From contig MGXA01000023.1 in the NCBI GenBank assembly GCA_001801215.1, positions 1 through 58,112 of the forward strand: a stretch of DNA of 58,112 nt, given 5' to 3'. The stretch is from Gallionellales bacterium RIFCSPLOWO2_02_FULL_59_110 (GTDB taxonomy: Bacteria; Pseudomonadota; Gammaproteobacteria; Burkholderiales; Gallionellaceae). This document shows, piece by piece, positions 45,309 through 53,741 of the stretch. Position numbers and translations under genes: made by a program. The notes under the pieces are model-generated. The model saw nothing but the letters and a program-made list of their open reading frames with translations. It was not told where the DNA came from and did not search any database. The stretch's first letter is position 1. Each line of letters opens with the position of its first letter.

Positions 45309-45350
45309 CCGCCGATTACCCATCGTTCCATGATGGGTAACCGGCGGTTT
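45309..45350 (+). terminator. Terminator hairpin after ppdK
   Basis: CCGCCGATTACCCATC pairs with GATGGGTAACCGGCGG (15 of 16 Watson-Crick, one G-T), with a 7-nt loop followed by TTT. The symmetric stem could work in both directions. The rest of 45254-45563 shows no gene. Confidence 0.7.
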
Positions 45351-45563
45351 GATTGCGCCCTGCTGCTTTCCTAAATTTGTGCGCTGCAATATAATTCGTA
45401 AGTTGGATTTTTGATTGAACTTCATGCCATCGTGTTGTCTGTCACAAGCGGGTTCGGCGTAGCGCACAGATTTGATGCGATCGGCATCGTGCGGTGCAGG
45501 ACACCCGCCCATCACGTATAACGTCCACACGTGTAGTTTCCCGGCAATCTGGCCGGATGTGGC

Positions 45564-45668
45564 ATGAAAACTCTGCCCATGCGTTTAATGTGGGCTGTTG
45601 CAGTGCTGTTTTGGCTGGAGGGCGACGCTATTGCACACGGTAGCCCGGACGCCGGAAAAAAGCTGTAA
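45564..45668 (+). CDS. Short exported peptide or remnant of a cytochrome c N-terminus
   Basis: This 34-codon ORF begins MKTLPMRLMWAVAVLFWLEG, a signal peptide. It continues to DAIAHGSPDAGKKL and stops. GSPDAGKKL resembles the conserved start of class I cytochromes c (GDxxxGKxLY, just before the CXXCH). The stop comes where the heme motif should begin, so it looks like a truncated cytochrome gene. It lies 23 bp before apbE. It may alternatively be a real short secreted peptide. Confidence 0.4.
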   Translation: MKTLPMRLMWAVAVLFWLEGDAIAHGSPDAGKKL

Positions 45669-45691
45669 GTTAATTTATTGAGGTCGTATTT

Positions 45692-46690
45692 ATGCATACT
45701 GCCATATCGCGTCGCCGCTTTATCGCTTTCGTTGCCGCCGCTGCCGGCCTGCCGCTGTTGCTGAAGGCGGGGAGTTCGCAGGCTAAACCGGTGCGCTGGG
45801 AAGGCACCGCGCTGGGCGCGCCTGCCTCCATCCAGCTTTTTCACAACGACGAGGCGCAGGCACGCGCTGCCATCGCCGCCGGACTGGGCGAGTTGAAACG
45901 TCTTGAGGCGATTTTCAGCGTTTACCGTGCGGACAGTTCCATTTCGCAACTCAACCGCGAAGGCGTGCTGGAAAATGCGCCGGACGATTTCGTCGCCATG
46001 CTCACACGCGCCCTCTCGCTGGCCAGGATCAGCGACGGCGTCTACGACCCCACCGTGCAACCGGTGTGGCAAACCTATTTCCGCCACTTCGTTTCCAGTA
46101 ATCCAGACCCTGCCGGACCGGCGCCGCATGATCTCGCGGCTGCGCTGGCGTTGGTGGATTGGCGCGCGGTCGAGGTGGATGCAGCGAACAAACGGGTATC
46201 CTTCGCGCGCCCCGGCATGGGGTTGACGCTGAACAGCGGCGCGCAGGGCTACATCACCGACCGCGTTGCCGATGTGTTGCGCGCCCACAGTTTTGACCGC
46301 ATGCTGGTCGATATGGGCGAACCGCGCGCGCTGTCGAACAAGCCGGATGGATCGGCATGGCGCATCGGCATCGCCGACCCGTCCAACCCGAAGCGCACCA
46401 TCGTCACGCTCGACGTGGTGGATAAGTGCATTTCTACCTCGGGCGGTTACGGCACCCTGTTCGATTCCGCGAGCGCCTTCACCCATTTGATTGACACCCG
46501 CAGCGGGCGCACCGCGCCGGCGTTGCTGGGTGTCTCGGTGGTGGCGGACACAGGCACTGTCGCCGACGGCCTTTCCACCGCGATGCTGATGGCGCCGGTC
46601 GAGCGCCGTCAACATATTCTCCGTGCTGCCGGCGGGCAGCAGGCTATCTACGTCACGCCGGATGGCGTTGTCTCCACTGTCGATGCATGA
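45692..46690 (+). CDS. apbE: FAD:protein FMN transferase
   Basis: The product is 332 residues. A Tat-like signal (ISRRRFIAFVAAAAGLPLLL) is followed by the ApbE fold with ELKRLEAIFSVYRADSSISQLNR, GAQGYITDRVADVL, LVDMGEPRAL and the C-terminal metal-binding region with TAMLMAP. ApbE attaches FMN by a phosphoester bond to a Thr of the flavin-carrying subunits of Rnf and Nqr in the periplasm. Here the targets would be the Thr residues in RnfD and RnfG encoded a few kilobases downstream. Its TGA overlaps the rseC start (ATGA), so it belongs to the rnf operon. Confidence 0.92.
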   Translation: MHTAISRRRFIAFVAAAAGLPLLLKAGSSQAKPVRWEGTALGAPASIQLFHNDEAQARAAIAAGLGELKRLEAIFSVYRADSSISQLNREGVLENAPDDFVAMLTRALSLARISDGVYDPTVQPVWQTYFRHFVSSNPDPAGPAPHDLAAALALVDWRAVEVDAANKRVSFARPGMGLTLNSGAQGYITDRVADVLRAHSFDRMLVDMGEPRALSNKPDGSAWRIGIADPSNPKRTIVTLDVVDKCISTSGGYGTLFDSASAFTHLIDTRSGRTAPALLGVSVVADTGTVADGLSTAMLMAPVERRQHILRAAGGQQAIYVTPDGVVSTVDA

Positions 46691-47196
46691 TGATGGGCGG
46701 AATTGTGGATAGCTCGACGGACTACAGCGCGCCAGCGTTGACCGAAGGCATTGCCCAAGTGGTGGCCGTGGAAGGCGATATGGCATGGCTGGTGCCAGAA
46801 TCCGGCACCAGTTGCGGTGGCTGTTCTTCTGCTGCGGCATGCGGCTCCAAGGGTATCGGCACCGTGGCGAGCCGTCTGGAACAACGCCGCTTCCAGATGG
46901 TCAACGATGCAGGGCTCAAAATCGGCGAACGCGTGGTGGTGGGGGTCAGCGAGAATGCGGTGCTCAGGGCATCGCTTATCGCCTATGCGATTCCGCTCGC
47001 CACCTTGCTGGTTTCCGGCGGGATGGCACAGTGGGCGGCAGGTCACGACTTCATCACCATGGGGGCGATGCTGGTCGGCCTCGTGTTCGGGCTGTGGCTG
47101 TCGCGCGTGAGGGCAGGACAAATGATGGCCAGGGGCGAGCTCGCCCCGCGTTTTATCCGCCGCGCCAGCATGGGCGAGACATGCAACCTTGAGTAG
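46687..47196 (+). CDS. rseC: SoxR-reducing system protein RseC/MucC family
   Basis: The product is 169 residues. An N-terminal Cys cluster region GTSCGGCSSAAACGSKG (Cys residues near 43-55) precedes two membrane helices (about 95-115 and 120-140) and a basic tail. RseC-type proteins occur with Rnf/Rsx operons and with sigma-E regulation. The exact role is not settled. It is tightly coupled to apbE upstream and lies 15 bp before rnfA. Confidence 0.8.
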   Translation: MMMGGIVDSSTDYSAPALTEGIAQVVAVEGDMAWLVPESGTSCGGCSSAAACGSKGIGTVASRLEQRRFQMVNDAGLKIGERVVVGVSENAVLRASLIAYAIPLATLLVSGGMAQWAAGHDFITMGAMLVGLVFGLWLSRVRAGQMMARGELAPRFIRRASMGETCNLE

Positions 47197-47211
47197 GCAG
47201 GGAACAGAAAA

Positions 47212-47790
47212 ATGGAAGCATACGTACTTTTGTTTGTGAGCGCGGCGTTGGTCAACAACGTCATCCTGGCGCGTTTTCTCGGCCTGTGCTCGTTCATGGG
47301 CGTCACCACGCGCATCGACACCGCCGTCGGCATGGGCCTGGCGACCACCTTTGTGATTACCGTATCTTCGATGGCCGACTGGGCGGTCGGCGCCTATCTG
47401 CTGGAACCCTACAACCTGTGGTATCTGCGCACGGTGACCTTCATCATGGTGATCGCCGCCGCCGTGCAGTTCACCGAGCTGACCGTGAAGAAGGTGTCGC
47501 CGCCGCTGTTCCAGATGCTCGGCATCTACCTGCCGCTGATCACCACAAACTGCGCGGTGCTGGGCGTTGCCATCCTGCTGGTCGAGCACAAGATGAATTT
47601 CATCGAGGCCACGCTGTTCGGCTTCGCCTCTTCGGTCGGCTACAGCCTGGTGATGGTCATGATGGCCGGGCTGCGCGAGCGGCTGGCGCTGGCAGATGTT
47701 CCGCGCCTGTTCGCCGGGCCACCGAACGGTTTTATCGTCGCCAGCCTGCTGGCGCTGGCGTTCATGGGCTTCTCCGGCATGACGGCGTGA
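47212..47790 (+). CDS. rnfA: Rnf electron transport complex subunit A
   Basis: The product is 192 residues, an integral membrane protein with six helices. The family-typical start is AYVLLFVSAALVNNVILARFLGLCSFMGVT. Later landmarks are ITTNCAVLGVAIL and FIEATLFGFASSVGYSLVMV. RnfA and RnfE are the paired homologous core subunits that carry a Fe-S cluster across the membrane. Each contains one of the conserved Cys: here LGLCSFMG and TTNCAVLG. Confidence 0.95.
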   Translation: MEAYVLLFVSAALVNNVILARFLGLCSFMGVTTRIDTAVGMGLATTFVITVSSMADWAVGAYLLEPYNLWYLRTVTFIMVIAAAVQFTELTVKKVSPPLFQMLGIYLPLITTNCAVLGVAILLVEHKMNFIEATLFGFASSVGYSLVMVMMAGLRERLALADVPRLFAGPPNGFIVASLLALAFMGFSGMTA

Positions 47791-47811
47791 CGAACTGAGG
47801 ATATATAGAAC

Positions 47812-48375
47812 ATGTGGATCGCAATCGGCAGTCTTACGGTAATGGGCATCGTTCTGGGCGCCTTGCTCGGCGTGGCGGCAAAATTTCTTGCGGTCAAGGA
47901 AAACCCGCTGGAAGAGGAATTGAAGGAGTTGCTGCCCGGCTCGCAATGCGGCCAATGCGGCTATGTCGGTTGCAGCCAGTACGCGGCGGCGCTGGCCAAG
48001 GGCGAGGCTTCGGTGACCCTGTGCACGCCCGGCGGCAAGGCAACGATCGAAGCGCTGGCCAAAAAGCTGGGCGTCACCGCCGACACCTCGGAACATGAAG
48101 AGAAGCTGCCGGAGCACGCCTTCATCGTCGAGGATCTGTGCATCGGCTGCACGCGCTGCATCCGGGAGTGCTCGACGGACGCGATCATGGGCGCCAACAA
48201 GCTGATGCACACCATCATCGTCGATGCCTGTCACGGCTGCGCCAAGTGCGTCAAGGTTTGCCCCACCGATGCCATCGTGATGGTTCCGGTAAAAGTGACG
48301 CTGCGCAACTGGCATTGGCCCAAGCCAAATATTGAGCAAACGCACGCCGAGCACCAAGCCGGGCACGCGCATTAA
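47812..48375 (+). CDS. rnfB: Rnf electron transport complex subunit B (ferredoxin-like)
   Basis: The product is 187 residues. An N-terminal membrane helix (about 3-25) is followed by a 4Fe-4S domain GSQCGQCGYVGCSQYAAA with the fourth Cys in TLCTPGG. Two ferredoxin clusters follow: CIGCTRCIRECSTDAIMG and CHGCAKCVKVCPTDAIV. In the first ferredoxin motif, the usual Pro after the last Cys is Ser. It passes electrons between soluble ferredoxin and RnfC/RnfD in the complex. Confidence 0.94.
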   Translation: MWIAIGSLTVMGIVLGALLGVAAKFLAVKENPLEEELKELLPGSQCGQCGYVGCSQYAAALAKGEASVTLCTPGGKATIEALAKKLGVTADTSEHEEKLPEHAFIVEDLCIGCTRCIRECSTDAIMGANKLMHTIIVDACHGCAKCVKVCPTDAIVMVPVKVTLRNWHWPKPNIEQTHAEHQAGHAH

Positions 48376-48390
48376 AGGAGCAGTCAACAG

Positions 48391-49887
48391 ATGAAACTTT
48401 TCCCGATTCGCGGCGGCATACACCCAGACTACCGCAAGGAATTGACCAGCGATAAGGCGATTGCCGCTTTGCCGATGCCGGCCACGCTGTACATTCCGCT
48501 GCAACAGCATATCGGCGCGCCCGCCGAGGTACTGGTTAAAGAAGGAGACATGGTCAAGAAAGGGCAGATGATCGCGCGCAACCAGGGTACGGTGTCGGCG
48601 TCGCAGCATGCGCCCACCTCGGGCCGCATCAGGGCCGTGGCCGAGGTGACCGCACCGCATCCTTCCGGGTTGCCGCAGTCGACCATCATCCTCGAATCCG
48701 ACGGCAAGGACGAATGGGCAGAACTGCCCGAACCGATCACCGATCCTTTTGCCGCCGACGCGCACACCATCAACGAGCGCGTCTCGCAATCGGGCATCGT
48801 CGGCATGGGCGGCGCCGCTTTTCCGTCGGCGATCAAACTGAACCTCGGCGAGCAGAAAAAACTCGACATCCTGCTGCTGAACGGTGCGGAGTGCGAGCCT
48901 TATTTGACCTGCGACGACCGGGTGATGCGCGAGTATCCGGACGCGATCGTCGACGGCGCACGCATCATGGCGCACGCGCTGGGCACGCCCAGGGTGATTA
49001 TCGCTATCGAACAGAACAAGCCGCAGGCGATCGAAATTATGACCAAGGCTGCCTCGGCCTTTCCCGGTGTCGAAGTGATCGGCGTGCCGGTGCAGTACCC
49101 GATGGGTTCCGAGCGCCATCTGGTGCAGGCGATCACCGGCCGCGAAACACCCGCGCGCAAGCTCACCGCCGACCTCGGCGTGGTGGTGCACAATGTTTCC
49201 ACCGCGCGTGCGGTGCATGACGCGGTGCGCTTCGGTCGCCCGCTGGTCGCACGAGTGGTGACGGTGAGCGGCGGTGCGATCCGCGAACCCAAAAACGTCC
49301 TGACGCCGATCGGCGCTTCTATCACCGATCTGGTCGGATTCTGCGGCGGGTTTGCCGTGCGTCCCGAGAGCGTGGTCAATGGCGGGCCGATGATGGGCCA
49401 GCCGCTGCCCGGCCTGGACGCGCCGGTGGTCAAGGGCACGTCGGGTATCCTGGCGCTTACCGCCGGGGAGATTAACGACAATCCAACCAGCGCCTGTATC
49501 CGCTGCGGCAGTTGCATCACCGTCTGCCCGTGCGGACTGTCGCCGGTGGACATGTCCGCTTTCATCCGCAAGGACAAGCTGGAAGTCGCCGCCAAGCTGG
49601 GCGTGATGGATTGCTTCTCCTGCGGCAGTTGCTCGTACGTGTGCCCGTCGCATATCCCGCTGGTGCACTACTTCAATTATGCCAAGGGCGTGCTGAACGA
49701 CTTGGAGCGCGAGCGGCAGAAGAACGAACGCATCAAGACGCTCGCCGAGGTGCGCACCATCCGCATCGAAAAGGCCACCGAGGCCAAGCGCGCCGCTCTG
49801 GCCGCGCGCAAACCGGCCGCGGATAGCGCAGCGCCGGGCAATGCGGGCGAACCCAAGGCTACAACCGAAGAAAAGGCCAACGCATGA
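48391..49887 (+). CDS. rnfC: Rnf electron transport complex subunit C (NADH-binding)
   Basis: The product is 498 residues. An N-terminal barrel-sandwich domain (GAPAEVLVKEGDMVKKGQMI) leads into the FMN/NADH-binding Rossmann-like domain (LLNGAECEPYLTCDDRVM and GVPVQYPMGSERHLVQAITG). Two 4Fe-4S clusters (CIRCGSCITVCPCGL and CFSCGSCSYVCPSHI) and a charged Lys/Ala tail complete the chain. It is the NADH site of the complex. It overlaps rnfD by 4 bp (ATGA). Confidence 0.95.
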   Translation: MKLFPIRGGIHPDYRKELTSDKAIAALPMPATLYIPLQQHIGAPAEVLVKEGDMVKKGQMIARNQGTVSASQHAPTSGRIRAVAEVTAPHPSGLPQSTIILESDGKDEWAELPEPITDPFAADAHTINERVSQSGIVGMGGAAFPSAIKLNLGEQKKLDILLLNGAECEPYLTCDDRVMREYPDAIVDGARIMAHALGTPRVIIAIEQNKPQAIEIMTKAASAFPGVEVIGVPVQYPMGSERHLVQAITGRETPARKLTADLGVVVHNVSTARAVHDAVRFGRPLVARVVTVSGGAIREPKNVLTPIGASITDLVGFCGGFAVRPESVVNGGPMMGQPLPGLDAPVVKGTSGILALTAGEINDNPTSACIRCGSCITVCPCGLSPVDMSAFIRKDKLEVAAKLGVMDCFSCGSCSYVCPSHIPLVHYFNYAKGVLNDLERERQKNERIKTLAEVRTIRIEKATEAKRAALAARKPAADSAAPGNAGEPKATTEEKANA

Positions 49888-50960
49888 GCATCACAATCGC
49901 AAACAAAAGCGCGCCGTTTGCGCACGGGGTCAGCAGCGTCCGGAAAACCATGTTCCTAGTGCTGCTGGCGCTGACGCCGGCAACCTTATTCAACCTCTAT
50001 CTGTTCGGCTGGCCGGCGATTATGCTGTTCACCGTCACGGTCGCCGCCTGCCTGATCGTCGAAGCGGGTTGCCTGTCGCTGGCGGGCAAACCGGTGATGG
50101 CGACGCTGGCCGACTGTTCGGCACTGCTGACCGGCTGGCTGCTGGCGATGAGCCTGCCGCCCTGGGCACCCTGGTGGCTCGGCGTGATCGGCGCGGTTTT
50201 CGCCATCGCCATGGCCAAGCATTCCTTCGGCGGCCTCGGCCAGAACGTGTTCAATCCCGCGATGGTGGGGCGCACCGTGTTGCTGATCTCTTTTCCGGTG
50301 GCGATGACTACTTGGATTGTGCCTTATCCGCTGTTTTCGGCAGGTGCGCCGGGGTTCATCGATGCGCTGGCCATCACCTTCGGCGGACAGATGCCCGATG
50401 CGGTGAGTTCGGCTTCGGCGCTGGGCCACATCAAGACCGAATTGTCGCGCCATATTCCGGTGATACAGTCGATGGCGGACGTGCCCGGTCTGACCGATAT
50501 GCTGCTCGGCTACCGCGCAGGCAGCATGGGAGAGACCTCGGCGATCCTGATTCTCGCGGGCGGCCTGTTCCTGATGTATAAGCGCATTATCTCCTGGCAT
50601 ATCCCGCTGAGCGTGATGGGAGGCCTGTTCGTGATGGCGTCGATATTTCACTTGGTCGATCCCGCCAAATTTGCCTCCGGCACCTTTCATTTAGTATCCG
50701 GCGCGACCTTCCTCGGCGCGTTCTTCATTGCCACCGATTACGTCACCTCGCCGGTGACCCGAACCGGCCAACTGATATTCGGCGTCGGCTGCGGCGTGTT
50801 GATCTGGTTGATCCGCACCTTCGCCGGCTACCCGGAGGGCGTGGCTTTCGCGGTGCTGCTGATGAACGCGCTGACGCCGATCATCGACCAATACACGCGC
50901 CCGCGCGCGTTCGGGCGTAACCGCAAGGGCGAGCCGCTGCCGCTGGAGAAGAGGCCATGA
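49884..50960 (+). CDS. rnfD: Rnf electron transport complex subunit D
   Basis: The product is 358 residues with about eight membrane helices. The FMN-carrying Thr lies in LVSGATFLGAFFIATDYVT (about residue 272). GQNVFNPAMVGRTVLL and GYPEGVAFAVLLMNALTPIID are family landmarks. It is the large ion/electron-translocating membrane subunit. ApbE encoded upstream would add its FMN. It overlaps rnfC and rnfG by 4 bp on each side. Confidence 0.95.
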   Translation: MSITIANKSAPFAHGVSSVRKTMFLVLLALTPATLFNLYLFGWPAIMLFTVTVAACLIVEAGCLSLAGKPVMATLADCSALLTGWLLAMSLPPWAPWWLGVIGAVFAIAMAKHSFGGLGQNVFNPAMVGRTVLLISFPVAMTTWIVPYPLFSAGAPGFIDALAITFGGQMPDAVSSASALGHIKTELSRHIPVIQSMADVPGLTDMLLGYRAGSMGETSAILILAGGLFLMYKRIISWHIPLSVMGGLFVMASIFHLVDPAKFASGTFHLVSGATFLGAFFIATDYVTSPVTRTGQLIFGVGCGVLIWLIRTFAGYPEGVAFAVLLMNALTPIIDQYTRPRAFGRNRKGEPLPLEKRP

Positions 50961-51592
50961 AAAAACAGCGCACATTTAGCCACGGGCTGATTCTGGGCGC
51001 GTTCTGCCTCGGTTTCGGGATCGTGCTCGCCTACAGCGACCACATCACCGTGGACGATATCAAGGCAGCCGCGCTGCAGGATCGCTTGAATTCGCTCGGG
51101 CAGGTGATCCCGGCCAGCATCCACGACAACAATCTGGTCGATGACGCCATGGTCATGAACAACCAGGGCGATCAGGAGATCACCGTCTATCGCGCCACCA
51201 AGGACGGAAAAGTGACCGGCTTGGCTTACGAGATATTCGGCGTCGGTTATGCGGGCAAGATAAAGCTCATGCTGGGCATCGATACCGAAGGCAAAGTCCT
51301 CGGCGTACGCGTCCTCGCGCACAAGGAGACCCCTGGGCTGGGCGACAAGATGGAAGTCAAAAAAACCGACTGGATACTCAAGTTTGACGGTTTATCCCTG
51401 GGCAATCCGCCCGTGGAGAAATGGAAGGTCAAGAAGGACGGCGGGCAATTCGATTACTGGGCGGGCGCTACCATTACGCCGCGCGGCATCGTCAACGCCA
51501 TCCGCAACGGGCTAGAGCTGTTTGCGGCCAACAAGGAAAAAATGATGGACATGAATGCGCCCAAGGCAGAACCGAACAAGGGAGGACACTAA
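50957..51592 (+). CDS. rnfG: Rnf electron transport complex subunit G (FMN-bearing)
   Basis: The product is 211 residues. An N-terminal membrane helix (about 8-25) is followed by a periplasmic FMN-binding domain with VLAHKETPGLGDKME and the flavinylation motif AGATITPRGIV, whose second Thr is the predicted FMN site. AGATITP matches the proteobacterial RnfG form. It overlaps rnfD by 4 bp and ends directly at the rnfE start. Confidence 0.94.
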   Translation: MKKQRTFSHGLILGAFCLGFGIVLAYSDHITVDDIKAAALQDRLNSLGQVIPASIHDNNLVDDAMVMNNQGDQEITVYRATKDGKVTGLAYEIFGVGYAGKIKLMLGIDTEGKVLGVRVLAHKETPGLGDKMEVKKTDWILKFDGLSLGNPPVEKWKVKKDGGQFDYWAGATITPRGIVNAIRNGLELFAANKEKMMDMNAPKAEPNKGGH

Positions 51593-52264
51593 ATGGCTCA
51601 GTACAAAACCATCGTCAAGGACGGTTTGTGGGAAAACAACGGCGTGTTCGCCATGCTGTTGGGTCTGTGCCCGGCCATGGCTATGACCGGCACTGCCACC
51701 AACGCGCTGGGCATGGGGCTGGCGACGGCTGCGGTGATGGCCGCGTCGAGCATGCTGGTCGGCATGTTCCGCAACCAGATCACCCAGGAAGTACGCATCC
51801 CGGTTTTCATCCTGGTCGTCGCCTCGATGGTGACGCTGGTGGACCTGTTCATGAACGCCTGGATGCACGAGTTGTACAAGGTGCTGGGCATGTTCATCCC
51901 GTTGATCGTATCCAACTGTCTGCCGCTGGCGCGCCTCGAGGCGTTCGCCGGCAAGAACTCGACCCTGCCCTCGCTGATGGACGGCCTGTTCATGGGCCTC
52001 GGCTTCACCATCGCGCTCACCATGATCGGCGCGGTGCGCGAGATCGTCGGTACCGGCACCCTGTTCGCCGATGCCTCGCTGCTGTTCGGCCCGGCCTTCA
52101 AGGTTATGGAGACGCGCCTGCTGCCGGAAGACACCGGCATCCTGATGATGATTTTGCCGCCCGGCGGCTTCCTGGTGCTAGGACTGCTGGTGGTCGGCAA
52201 GCGCATCCTGGACGTGCGCGCCGGCAAGGCAATCCAGATGGGCGGTGCCCACAGTGCCGCATAA
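51593..52264 (+). CDS. rnfE: Rnf electron transport complex subunit E
   Basis: The product is 223 residues, with six membrane helices, homologous to RnfA. Landmarks are GLCPAMAMTGTATNALGMGLA, FIPLIVSNCLPLARLEAFA (conserved Cys in SNCLPL) and MILPPGGFLVLGLL. It forms the RnfA-RnfE pair around the membrane Fe-S site. It begins immediately after the rnfG stop. Confidence 0.95.
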   Translation: MAQYKTIVKDGLWENNGVFAMLLGLCPAMAMTGTATNALGMGLATAAVMAASSMLVGMFRNQITQEVRIPVFILVVASMVTLVDLFMNAWMHELYKVLGMFIPLIVSNCLPLARLEAFAGKNSTLPSLMDGLFMGLGFTIALTMIGAVREIVGTGTLFADASLLFGPAFKVMETRLLPEDTGILMMILPPGGFLVLGLLVVGKRILDVRAGKAIQMGGAHSAA

Positions 52265-52274
52265 GGGGGATGTC

Positions 52275-52565
52275 ATGAAAGTTGGAATCGCTTACGCTCT
52301 GCCGCAACGCCAGGCCTGGTACGATGTCGAAGTGCCCGATGGCGCCACCGTCAAAGACGCCATCGAGCGGTCTGGAATCCTCGCTCAATTTCCCGAGATC
52401 GACCTGGTGCAGCAGAAGGTCGGCATTTACGGGAAGGTCAGCAAGCTGGATGCCGTGCTCAACGGTGGCGACCGCGTCGAAATCTACCGCACCATCACCT
52501 GTGATCCGAAGACCGTGCCGCGCAAGGCCAAGGCGGGGGAGGCAGCATCCGAGGCCGAAGGCTGA
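52275..52565 (+). CDS. rnfH: RnfH family ubiquitin-like protein
   Basis: The product is 96 residues with a beta-grasp (ubiquitin-like) fold: GIAYALPQRQAWYDVEVPDG, ATVKDAIERSGILAQFPEID and GDRVEIYRTITCDPK. It is often the last gene of rnf operons or paired with ratA. Its function is unknown, possibly complex assembly or regulation. ATG 52275 follows AAGGGGG. A strong terminator comes next. Confidence 0.85.
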   Translation: MKVGIAYALPQRQAWYDVEVPDGATVKDAIERSGILAQFPEIDLVQQKVGIYGKVSKLDAVLNGGDRVEIYRTITCDPKTVPRKAKAGEAASEAEG

Positions 52566-52592
52566 TTGCGGCCCGGCATGCTTGCGCGATAG

Positions 52593-52637
52593 CCGGTATT
52601 GCCCGATGATTTCTCGCGGCAATCCGGACAAGTTTTT
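52593..52637 (+). terminator. Rho-independent terminator of the apbE-rseC-rnf operon
   Basis: CCGGTATTGCC pairs with GGCAATCCGG (one bulged T), followed after a few bases by TTTTT. It separates the rnf operon from the fumarate reductase operon. Confidence 0.7.
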
Positions 52638-52796
52638 AAAGGCGCTTATATGCGATTATCCGGGTCGTAAAATGTACATATCTGTCTTCTTCTTCGGCCT
52701 TTTTATTTAATAAAACAGATGAGCGATAAGCGGTATGCCGCAAATAGATACACGGTAAATAGGGATTAAAATTTTAAAATTTTTTCGATAATTCTC

Positions 52797-52826
52797 TTGT
52801 TAAATTTTCACAAACATCTTTATAAT
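52797..52826 (+). promoter_or_regulatory. Sigma70-type promoter of the fumarate reductase-Hdr-Kor operon
   Basis: TTGTTA (52797-52802), an 18-bp spacer and a perfect TATAAT (52821-52826) sit in an AT-rich island unlike the surrounding GC-rich DNA. The expected start is near 52833. The AT-rich tract 52755-52800 could act as an UP element. Confidence 0.65.
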
Positions 52827-52832
52827 CTGACA

Positions 52833-52967
52833 CACGTAAAAAAAATCGAAGTGTCGGAGTCGGCTGGCTCACATCACTCAAGGTGTCCTCCCCTAATTGC
52901 AAGATGTTGGCCCTGACCGCACTGCGGACGGGGGTTCCGATGCGGGAATAAGATAAAGGTATTTACT
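52833..52967 (+). other. Long 5' leader of the fumarate reductase operon
   Basis: About 135 nt of transcribed leader is expected from the promoter position. It contains a hairpin GACCGCACTGCGGAC (about 52915-52929) and GC-rich segments just before the start codon. The ribosome site is weak (ATAAAGG at about 52953). It could hold a regulatory element. I recognise no known class. Confidence 0.35.
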
Positions 52968-53711
52968 ATGACGAGCGCGATGGCAAAGACAGGGAAAAAT
53001 CTGTCGGTTTCACAGGCTGATGAGAAGGGCAGCGTAGCAAAGCAGCGCCTGATTACGGTCTCTATCATGGGCAAACCCTACGAGGTTCCGGAAGATGCGA
53101 CCATCATGGGCGCCATCGAATTTGCCGGGCACCAGATCATCCGTGGCGCCGGTTGCCGCGAGGGTTATTGCGGCGCTTGCGCCACCATCTACCGCCTGCC
53201 CGGAGACTACAAAATCCACACCGGCCTGGCCTGCATGACTATGGTCGAAGAGGGCATGACACTGACACAGGTGCCTTATGTTCCGGCCGAGAAGGCCATC
53301 TACGACATCGAAAAACTCAAGCCCAACGTGACCGCCATCCAGCAGATGTACCCGACGGTTTTCCGCTGCGTCGCGTGTAACACCTGCACCAAGTCCTGCC
53401 CGCAGGGACTCCAGGTGATGGACTACATCCAGGCCGCCAAGCGCGGCGACATCGCGACGGTGATGGATCTGTCTTTCGATTGCGTGGTGTGCGGGCTGTG
53501 CATGTTGCGTTGCCCCGCCGAAATCACGCAGCCCCTGGTGGGCATCCTGGCGAAGCGCCTGTACGGCCGCTACCTGCGCAAGGACAGCCCGGAGCTGGCG
53601 GAACGCGTCAAGGCCGTGGAAGACGGCGCCTACAACGCGGAATACGCGGAACTGATGTCGATGAGCCGCAAGGAATTGTCGGATCGCTACTACGCCCGCG
53701 ACTCGGAATAA
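52968..53711 (+). CDS. Fumarate reductase/succinate dehydrogenase-type iron-sulfur subunit
   Basis: The product is 247 residues. The N-terminal 2Fe-2S domain has GAGCREGYCGACATIYRLPG and the fourth Cys in TGLACMTM. The C-terminal region has two 4Fe-4S motifs, CVACNTCTKSCPQGL (about residues 136-150) and CVVCGLCMLRCPAE (about 172-185), instead of the 3Fe-4S plus 4Fe-4S of ordinary SdhB. It passes electrons between the flavoprotein and the HdrC/HdrB subunits encoded downstream, as in the soluble or Hdr-linked fumarate reductases. There is no membrane anchor gene (sdhC/sdhD) in the cluster. Confidence 0.85.
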   Translation: MTSAMAKTGKNLSVSQADEKGSVAKQRLITVSIMGKPYEVPEDATIMGAIEFAGHQIIRGAGCREGYCGACATIYRLPGDYKIHTGLACMTMVEEGMTLTQVPYVPAEKAIYDIEKLKPNVTAIQQMYPTVFRCVACNTCTKSCPQGLQVMDYIQAAKRGDIATVMDLSFDCVVCGLCMLRCPAEITQPLVGILAKRLYGRYLRKDSPELAERVKAVEDGAYNAEYAELMSMSRKELSDRYYARDSE

Positions 53712-53741
53712 CCGGCACACGGAATAAGAGAGGATTTCAAG

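Noticed and set aside
41531-45331. Minus-strand open frame of over 1,200 codons opposite por and ppdK
   Set aside because: The por and ppdK frames carry complete motif sets. The antisense frame has no family signature and arises from GC-rich codon bias.
47212-52264. Nqr (sodium-translocating NADH:quinone reductase) instead of Rnf
   Set aside because: The RnfB and RnfC subunits with multiple ferredoxin-type clusters, and the order A-B-C-D-G-E, identify Rnf.
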